Shown: positions 18,741 through 27,649 of the stretch, one piece after another
Layout: every line of letters starts with the position of its first letter
Position numbering within the stretch: the stretch's first letter is position 1
Origin: Geopsychrobacter sp.
GTDB lineage: Bacteria > Desulfobacterota > Desulfuromonadia > Desulfuromonadales > Geopsychrobacteraceae
Reading direction: 5' to 3'
NCBI GenBank assembly: GCA_012974425.1
Contig: JAAXQE010000128.1
Coordinates: 1 to 41,438, forward strand
DNA length: 41,438 nucleotides
Notes under the pieces: generated by a model
Database searches by the model: none
Seen by the model: only the letters and a program-made list of their open reading frames with translations
What the model was told of the DNA's origin: nothing
Program-made: the position numbers and the translations under genes

Positions 18741-20177
18741 ATGCATTCAAGATATGAAGTTGTCATCGGGCTTGAGGTCCATGTCCAGTTAACCACCAAG
18801 ACCAAGATTTTTTGCGGATGTTCCAAGGATTTTGGCCAGGAGCCGAACAGCCAGACCTGCCCGGTCTGCCTGGGTCTGCCGGGCGCACTGCCGGTCCTGA
18901 ACAAGCAGGTGGTGGAATATGCGATCAAGACCGGTCTGGCGACCAATCACCAGATCGCGCCACACTCCATCTTTGCGCGTAAGAACTACTTTTATCCCGA
19001 CCTGCCGAAGGGCTATCAGATCTCTCAGTTTGAACTGCCGATTTGTGAGCATGGCTGGTTGAATATTGAGACCGAAGCTGGTGGTAAGAAGAGGATCGGC
19101 ATCACACGCATTCACATGGAAGAGGATGCCGGGAAACTGACCCATGGCGGCGCAAGCGGCAGCCTGGTCGATTTGAATCGGGCCTGCACACCACTGCTCG
19201 AGGTGGTTTCCGAGCCCGATATGCGCAGTGCCGATGAGGCGATCGCCTACCTCAAGCAGTTGCATCAGATCGTCATGTATCTGGGCGTCTGTGACGGCAA
19301 CCTCGAAGAGGGCTCCTTCCGCTGCGATGCCAACGTCTCGATCCGTCCCAAGGGGCAGAAGGAGTTGGGCACCCGGGCTGAGCTGAAGAACCTCAACTCC
19401 TTCCGCTTCATCAAACAGGCGATCGAGTATGAGGTCGAGCGGCAGGCCGATCTCCTCGACGAAGGGGGCAAGGTTGTGCAGGAGACCCGTCTGTTCGATG
19501 CCGACACCGGCATGTCCCGTTCGATGCGGAGTAAGGAAGAGGCGCACGATTACCGCTACTTCCCCGATCCAGATCTGGTTCCGCTGGTGGTTGATGAGGC
19601 CTGGATCGAGCGGGTGAGGGCTGAATTGCCGGAACTGCCTGAGGTCAAACGACAACGTTATGTCGAGCAGCTCGGGCTGCCCGAATACGATGCCGGAGTG
19701 CTCGCGGCTGAGCGGGCGGTGGCGGAATATTTCGAGGCGTTAGTCGCGCTGCACGGCCAACCGAAAATCTGTTCAAACTGGGTCATGGGCGAGGTGCTGC
19801 GTGCGCTCAAGGAGAGTGACGGCACAATCGCCGATTGTCCGCTATCCCCCGAACTATTGGCGGGCCTGCTCGGGCGGATCGCCGATAATACGATCTCGAA
19901 CAAGATCGCCAAGACCGTTTTCGAGGAGATCTGGCGCTCTGGCAAGAGCGCCGACCAGGTGATCGAAGAGCAGGGGCTGAAACAGGTGACCGATACCGGG
20001 GCCATCGAAGCGATCCTGGACGAGATCATCGCTGCCAATCTGGACCAGTTTGCAGAGCTTAAAGGCGGTAAGGATAAGCTGACCGGCTTCTTTGTCGGTC
20101 AGGTGATGAAGCTGAGTAAGGGGAAGGCTAATCCCGGCATGGTGAACCAGTTGATCCAGAAAAAGATTTCGGAGTAG
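18741..20177 (+). CDS. gatB: Asp-tRNA(Asn)/Glu-tRNA(Gln) amidotransferase subunit B
   Basis: The tRNA-binding kinase/amidotransferase subunit, 478 residues. It begins [10 protein letters not shown], carries the zinc-type cysteines in FCGCSKDFG and CPVCLGLPG, then [16 protein letters not shown], and ends in the YqeY-like helical tail ([15 protein letters not shown] ... [14 protein letters not shown]). The length is normal. It lies 24 nt after gatA with CAGGGAG upstream, so it is part of the same transcript. Confidence 0.97.
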   Translation: MHSRYEVVIGLEVHVQLTTKTKIFCGCSKDFGQEPNSQTCPVCLGLPGALPVLNKQVVEYAIKTGLATNHQIAPHSIFARKNYFYPDLPKGYQISQFELPICEHGWLNIETEAGGKKRIGITRIHMEEDAGKLTHGGASGSLVDLNRACTPLLEVVSEPDMRSADEAIAYLKQLHQIVMYLGVCDGNLEEGSFRCDANVSIRPKGQKELGTRAELKNLNSFRFIKQAIEYEVERQADLLDEGGKVVQETRLFDADTGMSRSMRSKEEAHDYRYFPDPDLVPLVVDEAWIERVRAELPELPEVKRQRYVEQLGLPEYDAGVLAAERAVAEYFEALVALHGQPKICSNWVMGEVLRALKESDGTIADCPLSPELLAGLLGRIADNTISNKIAKTVFEEIWRSGKSADQVIEEQGLKQVTDTGAIEAILDEIIAANLDQFAELKGGKDKLTGFFVGQVMKLSKGKANPGMVNQLIQKKISE

Positions 20178-20242
20178 CGGGCTCTGCAAATGAGCAGTTT
20201 AAAACCCGTAGCAACGCTCAAGTCAATTTAAGGAATTGAGAT

Positions 20243-21307
20243 ATGTCAGGTTGTCAGATCGATAAAAACGTCATTCGTCCGATCCGTTTTTTTAACGGTA
20301 CCTGTCAGATGCTCGACCAGCGGCGTCTGCCCGCAGAAGAGATCTGGCTCGATTACAGCGATTACCAGGCTGTGGCCGAAGCGATCAGGAGTATGGTGGT
20401 CCGTGGTGCCCCGGCCATCGGAGTTGCCGCTGCAATCGGCGCCTGGTTCGGCGCGCGGGATATCGAGACCGAATCGAGTGAAGAGTTTTTTGCTGAGCTG
20501 GAGAAGATTTGTGCGGTTCTGGCCGCCACCCGGCCGACGGCGATCAATCTCTTCTGGGCGCTGGATCGGATGAAATCCTTTGCGCGGGCCAACCTGGATC
20601 GCAGTGTCCTTGAGCTGAAAATCGGTCTGGAATATGAAGCCCTGGCGATCACCCAGGAGGATGAGCAGCTCTGCATCAAGCTCGGACGTCAAGGGGCCGG
20701 TCTGATTCCCGATGGCGCGCGGGTTCTCACCCATTGTAATGCCGGAGCCTTGGCTACGGCAGGCTACGGGACCGCACTGGGAGTCTTGCGCGCGGCGGTG
20801 GCCTCGGGCAAGAAGATCAGTGTCCTGGCCGACGAAACCCGGCCCTTCATGCAGGGGGCGCGCTTGACCGCCTGGGAGTTGCAGAAGGATAAGATTCCGG
20901 TGACCCTGATTTGTGACAACATGGCCGGTTACCTGATGAGCAAGGGGGAGATCGACTGTGTCATTGTCGGTGCCGACCGCATCGCCGCAAACGGCGATGT
21001 CGCCAATAAGATCGGGACCTACACGGTGGCGGTTCTGGCCAGGGAACATAAGATTCCATTCTACGTTGCCGCCCCGCTGTCGACGCTCGATATGAGTATC
21101 GCCGATGGCGCGCAGATTCCGATCGAAGAGCGCGACGCCCGTGAGATTACCCATATGGGCGATATCCAGCTGGCACCAAGCGGTGTGCCGGTTCGCAACC
21201 CGGCCTTTGATGTAACCCCGGCCCGCTTTGTTACGGCCATCATCACCGAGGCAGGTGTGGTCGAGGGTGATTATCTGTCGGGACTGGCTGCGCTGTTTGA
21301 CAACTGA
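20243..21307 (+). CDS. mtnA: Methylthioribose-1-phosphate isomerase
   Basis: Converts 5-methylthioribose-1-phosphate to the ribulose form in methionine salvage or a related 5'-deoxynucleoside route, 354 residues. Family landmarks are [22 protein letters not shown], the catalytic-Cys segment [19 protein letters not shown] (Cys near residue 165), [16 protein letters not shown], and the catalytic Asp in [18 protein letters not shown] (near 245). The eIF2B-alpha-like fold could invite confusion with ribose-1,5-bisphosphate isomerase, but these motifs match MtnA. No other methionine-salvage gene is nearby; it sits between gatB and glnE. Confidence 0.94.
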   Translation: MSGCQIDKNVIRPIRFFNGTCQMLDQRRLPAEEIWLDYSDYQAVAEAIRSMVVRGAPAIGVAAAIGAWFGARDIETESSEEFFAELEKICAVLAATRPTAINLFWALDRMKSFARANLDRSVLELKIGLEYEALAITQEDEQLCIKLGRQGAGLIPDGARVLTHCNAGALATAGYGTALGVLRAAVASGKKISVLADETRPFMQGARLTAWELQKDKIPVTLICDNMAGYLMSKGEIDCVIVGADRIAANGDVANKIGTYTVAVLAREHKIPFYVAAPLSTLDMSIADGAQIPIEERDAREITHMGDIQLAPSGVPVRNPAFDVTPARFVTAIITEAGVVEGDYLSGLAALFDN

Positions 21308-21336
21308 TTGACCAAGAGTGACAGTTAGGATTTTTA

Positions 21337-24300
21337 TTGAATAAAGAACTTATCGACAAATTGAACGGGCTGTTCGACGCTCAGCATTCAGTAGAACTGG
21401 CTTGCCAGCTTGAATCATTGGGTTTGGCCGAAGCGCAACGCAGTGCCACCAACCTGGAACTGCTGTTCGAGGTCTGGCCGCGGCCTGAACTCCTGTGTCT
21501 GGTACTGAGCGATGCTCTGCTTGCGGCTGATCCCGATCTGGCCCTCAACTATCTGGAGAGATTGTTATCCGTCGTTGAGCGGAACCAGTTGTTGCAGGTC
21601 TTAGAAGATGCTGCGCGCCGCAAGCAGTTGCTGGTGATGCTGGGGGGCTCGCCCTTTCTGGCAACGCTATTTTGTCGTGGCTCCGTTTTTTTTGAACAAC
21701 TCTTTATTCATGCGGAAATAGATCAGTCAGTAGGCGAAGCACAGATGCTCGCTGAACTACGTGAGCTGATCCCTCTTGATCTCGCCGCCGCCGAATGTGA
21801 GCGTCTGTTGCGCTGCTACAAGGCCCGCCAGTTCTTGCGCATCGGCGGGCGTGATCTGTGCAGACTTGCTGAACTCGAAGAGGTTACCGCCGGGCTCTCT
21901 GCTCTGGCCGCCGCAGCGTTGCAGATTGCCATTGAATTCTGCACCTATCAGTTGCAGCAGGAGTACGGGGCACCCATTGCCGAAGATGGCGGGGAAGCAG
22001 AATTCTGCGTGCTTGGCATGGGGAAGTTCGGTGGCAATGAACTTAATTTCTCCTCAGACATCGATCTGATTTACTGCTATTCAACCACGCGCGGCCAGAC
22101 CAGTGGTGGCAGTCGTGGCGAGCAGATTGAGTTGCGGCGCTACTTTATCAAGCTCGCAGAAATGGTCAGTCGTGCCCTGCATCAACCGACCGCAGATGGT
22201 TTTGTCTTCCGGGTTGATACCCGGCTGCGACCAGATGGGAACAGCGGCGATCTGGCCATCTCCCTCAATGCCGCCGAGAGCTATTATGAATCCTGGGGAC
22301 AAAGCTGGGAGCGGGCGGCAATGATCAAGGCCCGGCCGGTGGCAGGCAGTATCGCCCTTGGCGAAGAACTCCTGGCGCGGCTGGAACCCTTCATTTATCG
22401 GCGTTTTCTCGATTTCGGTATGATCGAAGATATCATGCTGATGAAGAAGAAGATCGATGCCAGCCTGAGCCGCACCAGCGAGGGGGAGTTAAACCTCAAG
22501 CTTGGGCGTGGTGGTATCCGTGAGATTGAGTTTTTCATCCAGGCTCAGCAGTTGGTGAACGGCGGCAAGAACCGACTCTTGCGTGAGCGAAATTCGCTGA
22601 AGGCGCTGACGCTGTTGGGCGAGCAGAATTTGATCAGTCCACAGGAGGTTGTGTCGTTACAGCAGGCGTATCGCTTTTTGCGCACGGTTGAACACCGGAT
22701 CCAGATCGTCCAGGAGCGCCAAACCCATAGCTTACCGACGCGTGAGGATGAGCTGCTGGCCCTGGCCCGGCGCAGTGGTTTTGCCGAGCTTGAAAGTTTT
22801 AATCACAGCCTGAATCAGCATCGAGATGAGGTCTGCCGGGTTTACCGTGGTCTCTTCCATTCGGTTGAGCCTACTGAAGTTGTTTGCCCGGAGATGGCTC
22901 TGCTCTTCGATCCCGAAGCCGATCCCGATCTGGTGAAGGATCTGCTTGAAGAGAAAGGTTTCAGCAACCCCGATGCGGCCTATCTCAGTTTGCACTCGCT
23001 GCATGGCGATCAGCCGGAGCGACGCTTAACCGAGCGGGGCAGGCGCTACCTTGAACAGCTTATCCCTCTTCTGTTGGTGGAACTGCTCGAATCTCCCAAC
23101 CCGGACCAGGCGCTGAATAATCTCGAGGCCTTCCTCAATCGTTTACATAGCCGAACTTCTTTTTATGCATTACTTGCCGAAAACCCGGAAATTGTTAAAG
23201 TGCTAGTCTCGCTTTTCGGTTCGAGTCAGATGCTGTCGAGAATCTTCATTCAGCGTCCTGAGTTGCTGGATACCATGGTCTCGCGCACCTATGCGATCAG
23301 TATCAAGCCACAGCAGCAGATGGCGGCAGAGTTGACCGACCAACTGCATGGCACTGAGAGTTACGAAGATCAACTCGATATTTTGAGGCGCTTCCGTAAC
23401 GAAGAGTTTCTGCGGATAGCGCTGAACGATCTGCATGGTGAACTCGGTCAGAGCGAGATAAACCATCAGCTCTCCTGGCTGGCAGAGGTTTGTCTGGACC
23501 AGGCGATCCTGATGGCACGTAGAGAGCTGATCCCGCGGTTTGGCCTGCCGTTTCTAGAGGAAGATACCGAGCGTGAGGTTGCATTTGCGGTCATCGGCAT
23601 GGGGAAACTGGGTGGTTATGAGCTGAATTATCATTCGGATCTTGATATTATCTTTCTTCATGAAGGGGCAGGCCGCACTCGAGCCGTAGCAGGGACAGAT
23701 CCAGAGCGCTTCCGTGAATTGAACAGCCAGGAGTATTTCGGTCGCCTGGCCCAGCGGATCATCAGTGTGCTTACTCTGGTTACGCGTGAGGGGATCGTCT
23801 ATAAGATCGATACCGATTTACGCCCCTCAGGCAATCAGGGACCACTGGTTACCGGATTTGACGCTTTTGAACGCTATCATCGTAAATCTGCCCAACCATG
23901 GGAGCGGCAGTCGATGACCAGGGCGCGGATGATGTGCGGGCCGCCACAATTTTTGGCGAGGTGTCGGGCTCTGGGTGAAGAATTGACCTTTGCGCGCGAT
24001 GTGCCGGCGAATCTGAGATCTGAAATCTGTCGTCTGCGGCAGAGGATGGAGAAGGAGATTGCGCGTGAAAGCCAGGATCGGATCAATATCAAGACCGGTC
24101 GTGGCGGTATGGTTGATGTTGAGTTTTTGACCCAGTACCTGCAGTTGACTCACGGGCGCAAGCACAAGGAGTTGCATAACCAGAATACTCTACAGTTACT
24201 CAAGGCAATGGTCGAATTAGGGCTGCTTAATGACGCAGATGGTGCTATCCTGCGTAAAGGGTACAAGGCGTTAAGGCGCCTCGAAAATAAATTACGCCTG

Positions 24301-24501
24301 CTCCATGATCAATCGATGAATGAACTGAGCGTGAGTGGGAGCGGTTTGCGCCGGATTGCCAGAAGTCTCGGTTACGAGAAAGGGGTTAGTACGCCAGAGC
24401 AACAGTTGCTCGGTGACTATCATCGCATTACCGAGGATATTCGTACTGTATTTGAGCGCAGGCTCTGTTCGGCGACGACAACCACCGCTATCAAAGGCTG
24501 A
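21337..24501 (+). CDS. glnE: Bifunctional glutamine synthetase adenylyltransferase / adenylyl-removing enzyme
   Basis: Controls glutamine synthetase by adding or removing AMP in response to glutamine and PII, 1054 residues. There are two nucleotidyltransferase modules: GMGKFGGNELNFSSDIDLIY near residue 225 (adenylyl-removing side) and GMGKLGGYELNYHSDLDIIF near 751 (adenylylating side). Each has its G-G and D-x-D metal motifs and a following helical GlnE/PII-uridylyltransferase-type domain with the KTGRGGMVDVEF type sequence. Both active sites look intact and the length is typical or slightly long. The TTG start has TTAGGA 6 nt upstream. It links functionally to the glnB-amtB operon at 37 kb. 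Confidence 0.95.
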   Translation: MNKELIDKLNGLFDAQHSVELACQLESLGLAEAQRSATNLELLFEVWPRPELLCLVLSDALLAADPDLALNYLERLLSVVERNQLLQVLEDAARRKQLLVMLGGSPFLATLFCRGSVFFEQLFIHAEIDQSVGEAQMLAELRELIPLDLAAAECERLLRCYKARQFLRIGGRDLCRLAELEEVTAGLSALAAAALQIAIEFCTYQLQQEYGAPIAEDGGEAEFCVLGMGKFGGNELNFSSDIDLIYCYSTTRGQTSGGSRGEQIELRRYFIKLAEMVSRALHQPTADGFVFRVDTRLRPDGNSGDLAISLNAAESYYESWGQSWERAAMIKARPVAGSIALGEELLARLEPFIYRRFLDFGMIEDIMLMKKKIDASLSRTSEGELNLKLGRGGIREIEFFIQAQQLVNGGKNRLLRERNSLKALTLLGEQNLISPQEVVSLQQAYRFLRTVEHRIQIVQERQTHSLPTREDELLALARRSGFAELESFNHSLNQHRDEVCRVYRGLFHSVEPTEVVCPEMALLFDPEADPDLVKDLLEEKGFSNPDAAYLSLHSLHGDQPERRLTERGRRYLEQLIPLLLVELLESPNPDQALNNLEAFLNRLHSRTSFYALLAENPEIVKVLVSLFGSSQMLSRIFIQRPELLDTMVSRTYAISIKPQQQMAAELTDQLHGTESYEDQLDILRRFRNEEFLRIALNDLHGELGQSEINHQLSWLAEVCLDQAILMARRELIPRFGLPFLEEDTEREVAFAVIGMGKLGGYELNYHSDLDIIFLHEGAGRTRAVAGTDPERFRELNSQEYFGRLAQRIISVLTLVTREGIVYKIDTDLRPSGNQGPLVTGFDAFERYHRKSAQPWERQSMTRARMMCGPPQFLARCRALGEELTFARDVPANLRSEICRLRQRMEKEIARESQDRINIKTGRGGMVDVEFLTQYLQLTHGRKHKELHNQNTLQLLKAMVELGLLNDADGAILRKGYKALRRLENKLRLLHDQSMNELSVSGSGLRRIARSLGYEKGVSTPEQQLLGDYHRITEDIRTVFERRLCSATTTTAIKG

Positions 24502-24506
24502 AACTG

Positions 24507-26477
24507 ATGACAAAACGCGTGATGATCATTGATGATGATCGGGGGATTCGCTCATTTTTACAGAAATCCCTCTTCGTAAAGGGCTATGAGGTTGAGGTTG
24601 CCGAACGTGGTGCACCCGGCCTGCAGAAGCTGCTTTCGGAGAACTACGATCTGGTTTTCCTGGATCTGAATATGCCGGAGATTTCTGGACAGACCATCTG
24701 TTCGGCTTTGCGTAACCATGAAAAAACTAGGACCCTTCCGGTAGTGATGATGACCGCCGCATTTCATACATCGCCGCAGATGGATGATGCGATGCTGGAA
24801 TATGGCGCCAATGCTTTCTTGCTGAAGCCCTTTACGGTGACCGATATGTTTGCCGTGGTTGAGGCGCAAATCGGTGCAGCCACTGACACTGAGGATACGC
24901 CACCGAACACTCAGGCCGTTGCAGGCAAAGAGGTTTCAGGAAAGGATGCTAGCCTAGCAAAGGCTGAAAACCGCATATTGTCCGGCATCCTCAATAATGC
25001 AGATTTTCCAGAATTTCTGCACCGACTCTATCAGCATAAACAGACCGGACTGCTGCATATCCAGAAAAATTCAGCCAAGAAAGTTATCTATATCAAGAAT
25101 GGCTATCCGATCTTTGCCCGTTCCAATATCCTGGGCGAGTGTCTCGGCCGGATGCTGGTTAAGGATGACGTGATCACCCAGGTTGACTGTGATCAGTCGA
25201 TTGAACAAAGCAAGATCTCTGGTCGGCTGCAGGGGACCGTTCTGATCGAGATGGGCCTGCTGACGCCGCAAGATCTTCATGATGCTCTCAAGCAACAGGT
25301 CACTGAAAAATTACTGAATATTTTCGCCTGGACCGAAGGGCAGTTTCGTTTTGTGGCACAGGATGAATTTAAGAAGAATGTTACTAGTATAGAGCTTTCG
25401 CCATCCGCCTTGGTTCGCGAAGGGATCATCCGTTATTGGGATAAGCAGCGGGTAGAAGAGTATCTGCGCCCTCATCTGACCGACTATTTGAAGCAGGCTG
25501 AAAATCCGGCTTATCTGTTTCAGAAGATGGGCCTTTCCCGGCGCGGTGAGGAAGTTTTTGCCGAATGTTTGGGAGATATGACCCTTGAGGCTATTTTAGC
25601 CAGGCACCCTCTTTCGAAGCTTGAAGTGCAGCAGGTTCTGGCGGCCCTGCTGATTGCCGGGATGGTGATTCCACGCACCTCTGCCAGTCTGATTGATGAT
25701 GACGCGCGTGCGCGACGTAAGGCGGATAGACCGATCGACAGTGAGTTGCGCAAGCAGATACTGGAAGATTATAGACGGATTATGCCGGCAGATTTTTTTA
25801 TCGCGCTGGATATTGATAAAAAGGCCGATAGTTCAACGGTGCGCCGCGCCTATTACAAGTTGGCCAAGCAGTATCATCCCGATCGTTTTCTTGGTCGCGG
25901 TCTTTCCAATGATATGGAGAATAAGGTCAACGAAATTTTTGGGCATATCACCCAGGCCTACACTGTGCTCAGCGATCCAACAATGCGCCCGGTCTATCGG
26001 GATGAGTTGGAGAATGGTCCCAAATCGAAGATCGATGTTAATCAGGTGATCGAAGCGGAAACTACTTTTCAGCAAGGGCGGGCGCTGCTTAAGGTCAGGC
26101 AGTATCGCGAGGCAGCAGCTAAGTTGAAAAATTCCATAGAGCTCAGCCCGGAAGAACCGGAATATCTGACCAGTTATGCCTGGGCGGTCTTTAAATCTTC
26201 ACCGGAGAATCCAGGCTTGCAGAATCAGGCCCTTGAAGTGCTGCTGGCCTCACGTGAACTCAACCCTGGCCTTGAGGAGACTCATCTCTATCTGGGTCAT
26301 GTTTATCAGGCGCTGGACAGGGAGCGGCAATCCGAGAAATCATTCGAAATGGCAGTACAGGCTAATCCGAGTTGTACCGAAGCCTTACGTGAGCTTCGTT
26401 TGATCAACTTAAGACGTGGCCAATCCGAACCGTCCCGCGGCGGGCTCTTCAGTAAATTTATAAATAAGGAGAAATAA
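24507..26477 (+). CDS. Receiver - PATAN/DUF4388-like - J domain - TPR protein
   Basis: 656 residues. Residues 1-120 are a receiver with D9-D11, phosphoacceptor D53 (FLDLNMPEISG) and K107 (FLLKPF). Residues about 155-330 resemble the DUF4388/PATAN module: LSGILNNADFPEFLHRLY, KKVIYIKNGYPIFARSN and a helical tail. Residues about 427-500 are a J domain with the HPD tripeptide at 457-459 and a following NEIFGHITQAYTVLSDP segment, predicting a partner in a DnaK-type Hsp70. The C-terminus (about 510-640) is TPR-like. The whole suggests a phosphorylation-controlled scaffold or co-chaperone without DNA-binding output. It starts 5 nt after glnE. Similar fusions are known in Geobacter and Myxococcus relatives, and their role is not settled. 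Confidence 0.82.
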   Translation: MTKRVMIIDDDRGIRSFLQKSLFVKGYEVEVAERGAPGLQKLLSENYDLVFLDLNMPEISGQTICSALRNHEKTRTLPVVMMTAAFHTSPQMDDAMLEYGANAFLLKPFTVTDMFAVVEAQIGAATDTEDTPPNTQAVAGKEVSGKDASLAKAENRILSGILNNADFPEFLHRLYQHKQTGLLHIQKNSAKKVIYIKNGYPIFARSNILGECLGRMLVKDDVITQVDCDQSIEQSKISGRLQGTVLIEMGLLTPQDLHDALKQQVTEKLLNIFAWTEGQFRFVAQDEFKKNVTSIELSPSALVREGIIRYWDKQRVEEYLRPHLTDYLKQAENPAYLFQKMGLSRRGEEVFAECLGDMTLEAILARHPLSKLEVQQVLAALLIAGMVIPRTSASLIDDDARARRKADRPIDSELRKQILEDYRRIMPADFFIALDIDKKADSSTVRRAYYKLAKQYHPDRFLGRGLSNDMENKVNEIFGHITQAYTVLSDPTMRPVYRDELENGPKSKIDVNQVIEAETTFQQGRALLKVRQYREAAAKLKNSIELSPEEPEYLTSYAWAVFKSSPENPGLQNQALEVLLASRELNPGLEETHLYLGHVYQALDRERQSEKSFEMAVQANPSCTEALRELRLINLRRGQSEPSRGGLFSKFINKEK

Positions 26478-26479
26478 AC

Positions 26480-26551
26480 ATGAAAGCTCTTGTGTTGTTG
26501 ACAGGTTTGGCCTTGCTTACAGGTTGTATCCCCTGTGTCCCCTGTCTTTAA
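26480..26551 (+). CDS. Putative 23-residue micro-lipoprotein
   Basis: A very short open frame with all signs of expression as a lipoprotein. AAGGAG lies 8 nt before the ATG and overlaps the end of the preceding regulator gene. Lys2 is followed by a hydrophobic stretch (residues 3-13) and a textbook lipobox L13-T14-G15-C16. Cleavage would leave an eight-residue lipidated peptide with three cysteines in C-x2-C-x2-C spacing (C16, C19, C22), encoded by a 9-bp tandem repeat (TGTRTCCCC). The alternative is the 5' stub of a longer lipoprotein gene whose rest was lost, since a decayed zone begins close by. It ends 1 nt before the convergent PilZ gene. Function unknown. Confidence 0.5.
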   Translation: MKALVLLTGLALLTGCIPCVPCL

Positions 26552-26552
26552 G

Positions 26553-27263
26553 CTATGCCTCCGATGTCGCAATCTCCTTGGACATCCGGGTTAAATTGAG
26601 TTGCTGCAGCGCTTCTGCAAACAGGTTGCTGCCAAGGACCGGTCGTACCCGTTTCAGATAAACCCCGATAATCCGGCTGCGGATGCTGTCACGAACTTCT
26701 TTTGATTGTGGGGTGCAGACTGCCCCCACCTCAATCTTGTCTCCCCATCCGATCTCTTTTCCGTTAATTGAATAGACCGCCTTGGCATGCAGGTTATAGG
26801 TTTCGTCTTCGCGTTCGATACAGATGTCCATCTCTTCGGCATGAGCCAATTCAAAGGGGGAGATGAAGCGGATGCCGCGATCAGCCATGGTAATGGTATG
26901 GGTCATGAATTCCTGGCCCCGGACTCTGACGTGAATTGGCCATTCGACTCCGATGCGCATATGGTTGCGCGGGGTGCGATGAAAATGGTTTTCCAGCGCG
27001 AGGTAGAGGGTTTCAATTGTTAGGGGGACTTCGAGATGATGACGGTCTTGATAGTGGGATGAACTGAAGGTCAGGCTATGGCTGAAGCCGGCCGGTTGTT
27101 CCTGATTGTCCTTGATAAGGAGCAGGGGGGCATCTGCGGGGTCCTTCGTCAAACGATATCCCCACTCCAGCAGCAATGCTTCAATCAGGGCACGCAGGGG
27201 ACTGTTTTCGAGGTAAATATATACGTTTTTCAGCATCGGGGAACGGCTAGATTTTCCAAGCAT
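26553..27263 (-). CDS. PilZ-domain protein with degenerate receiver-like N-terminus
   Basis: 236 residues. The N-terminal 95 residues look like a receiver that has lost its acidic and phosphoacceptor residues: MLKNVYIYLENSPLRALIEA in place of a strand ending in DD, and PLTIETLYLALENHF at the place of the usual KPF segment and last helix. A PilZ-like domain follows (about 97-200) with RNHMRIGVEWP for the R-x3-R motif and TMADRGIRFISP for the D/N-x-S-x-x-G motif, where Ser is replaced. c-di-GMP binding is therefore plausible but not assured. ATG 27263 starts 2 nt after the end of the upstream phosphatase remnant, which supports this start; an alternative ATG is at 27236. It is the only intact gene of a minus-strand cluster whose upstream members are broken. 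Confidence 0.65.
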   Translation of the reverse strand: MLGKSSRSPMLKNVYIYLENSPLRALIEALLLEWGYRLTKDPADAPLLLIKDNQEQPAGFSHSLTFSSSHYQDRHHLEVPLTIETLYLALENHFHRTPRNHMRIGVEWPIHVRVRGQEFMTHTITMADRGIRFISPFELAHAEEMDICIEREDETYNLHAKAVYSINGKEIGWGDKIEVGAVCTPQSKEVRDSIRSRIIGVYLKRVRPVLGSNLFAEALQQLNLTRMSKEIATSEA

Positions 27264-27265
27264 GG

Positions 27266-27649
27266 TCAGTTCGGAGCTCCATAAGGTGGTTTATGAAAAT
27301 CGAGAACGATCGATGTCGAATCATCGGTTGGGGTGGGCACAGCCGAAATCGAGACTTCGTTGGTAGAGGATCTCGAAAAACTCAATGTGATCGTTTTCAA
27401 TGTCCATCAAGGTCGGCTGCTGGCGTATTGTTCACCAGATGTATTCCTGGCTTCACTGAGACCAGCCTGTATAGTGAGCAAGCGGTCACCACCCAATCCC
27501 TGGGCCATGAGGTTTTTTGCCCCGCTACCGCACCAGCTGCAGACCGGTGAACTGCGTGGTAAGAGCAGTTGCTGAACGCTGCGGGCAAGATCGATATCCT
27601 GGGTCAGTTGGCAACCATAATTAGTCTTGATCTGTTTCTGTTTGGGCAA
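27266..27649 (-). pseudogene. Remnant of a SpoIIE/RsbU-type PP2C phosphatase
   Basis: Fragments of one phosphatase occur in the right order on the minus strand. An N-terminal DIDLARSVQQLLLPRSSP (family: LAR.IQ..LLP) is joined after a few residues to GGDRLLTIQAGLSEARNTSGEQY, which corresponds to the late GDrllLYTDGvtEArn..Ge segment. A stop at 27407 and a frame change follow, and then PTDDSTSIVLDF, the usual DDiTlvvl end, with a stop at 27266. The metal-binding core between the first two pieces (I estimate over 100 codons) is missing, and the TDG aspartate is replaced. The gene cannot encode an active enzyme. Its start overlaps the end of the ttcA remnant, so it once belonged to the same operon as the PilZ gene. 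Confidence 0.65.

Noticed and set aside
17805-18746. A 313-codon open frame on the minus strand
   Set aside because: It is antisense to gatA, whose motifs are unambiguous. Composition is typical of a shadow frame in GC-rich coding DNA.
18789-19655. A 288-codon open frame on the minus strand
   Set aside because: Antisense to gatB, with no domain similarity that I can see.
20246-21154. A 302-codon open frame on the minus strand
   Set aside because: Antisense to mtnA over nearly the full length; no independent evidence.
27309-27344. Plus-strand TIDVESSVGVGT, resembling the G2 box of a histidine kinase
   Set aside because: The same bases on the minus strand read TDDSTSIV, which fits the end of the SpoIIE-type phosphatase and agrees with the order of its other pieces. 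The kinase match is only 12 residues with nothing before it.
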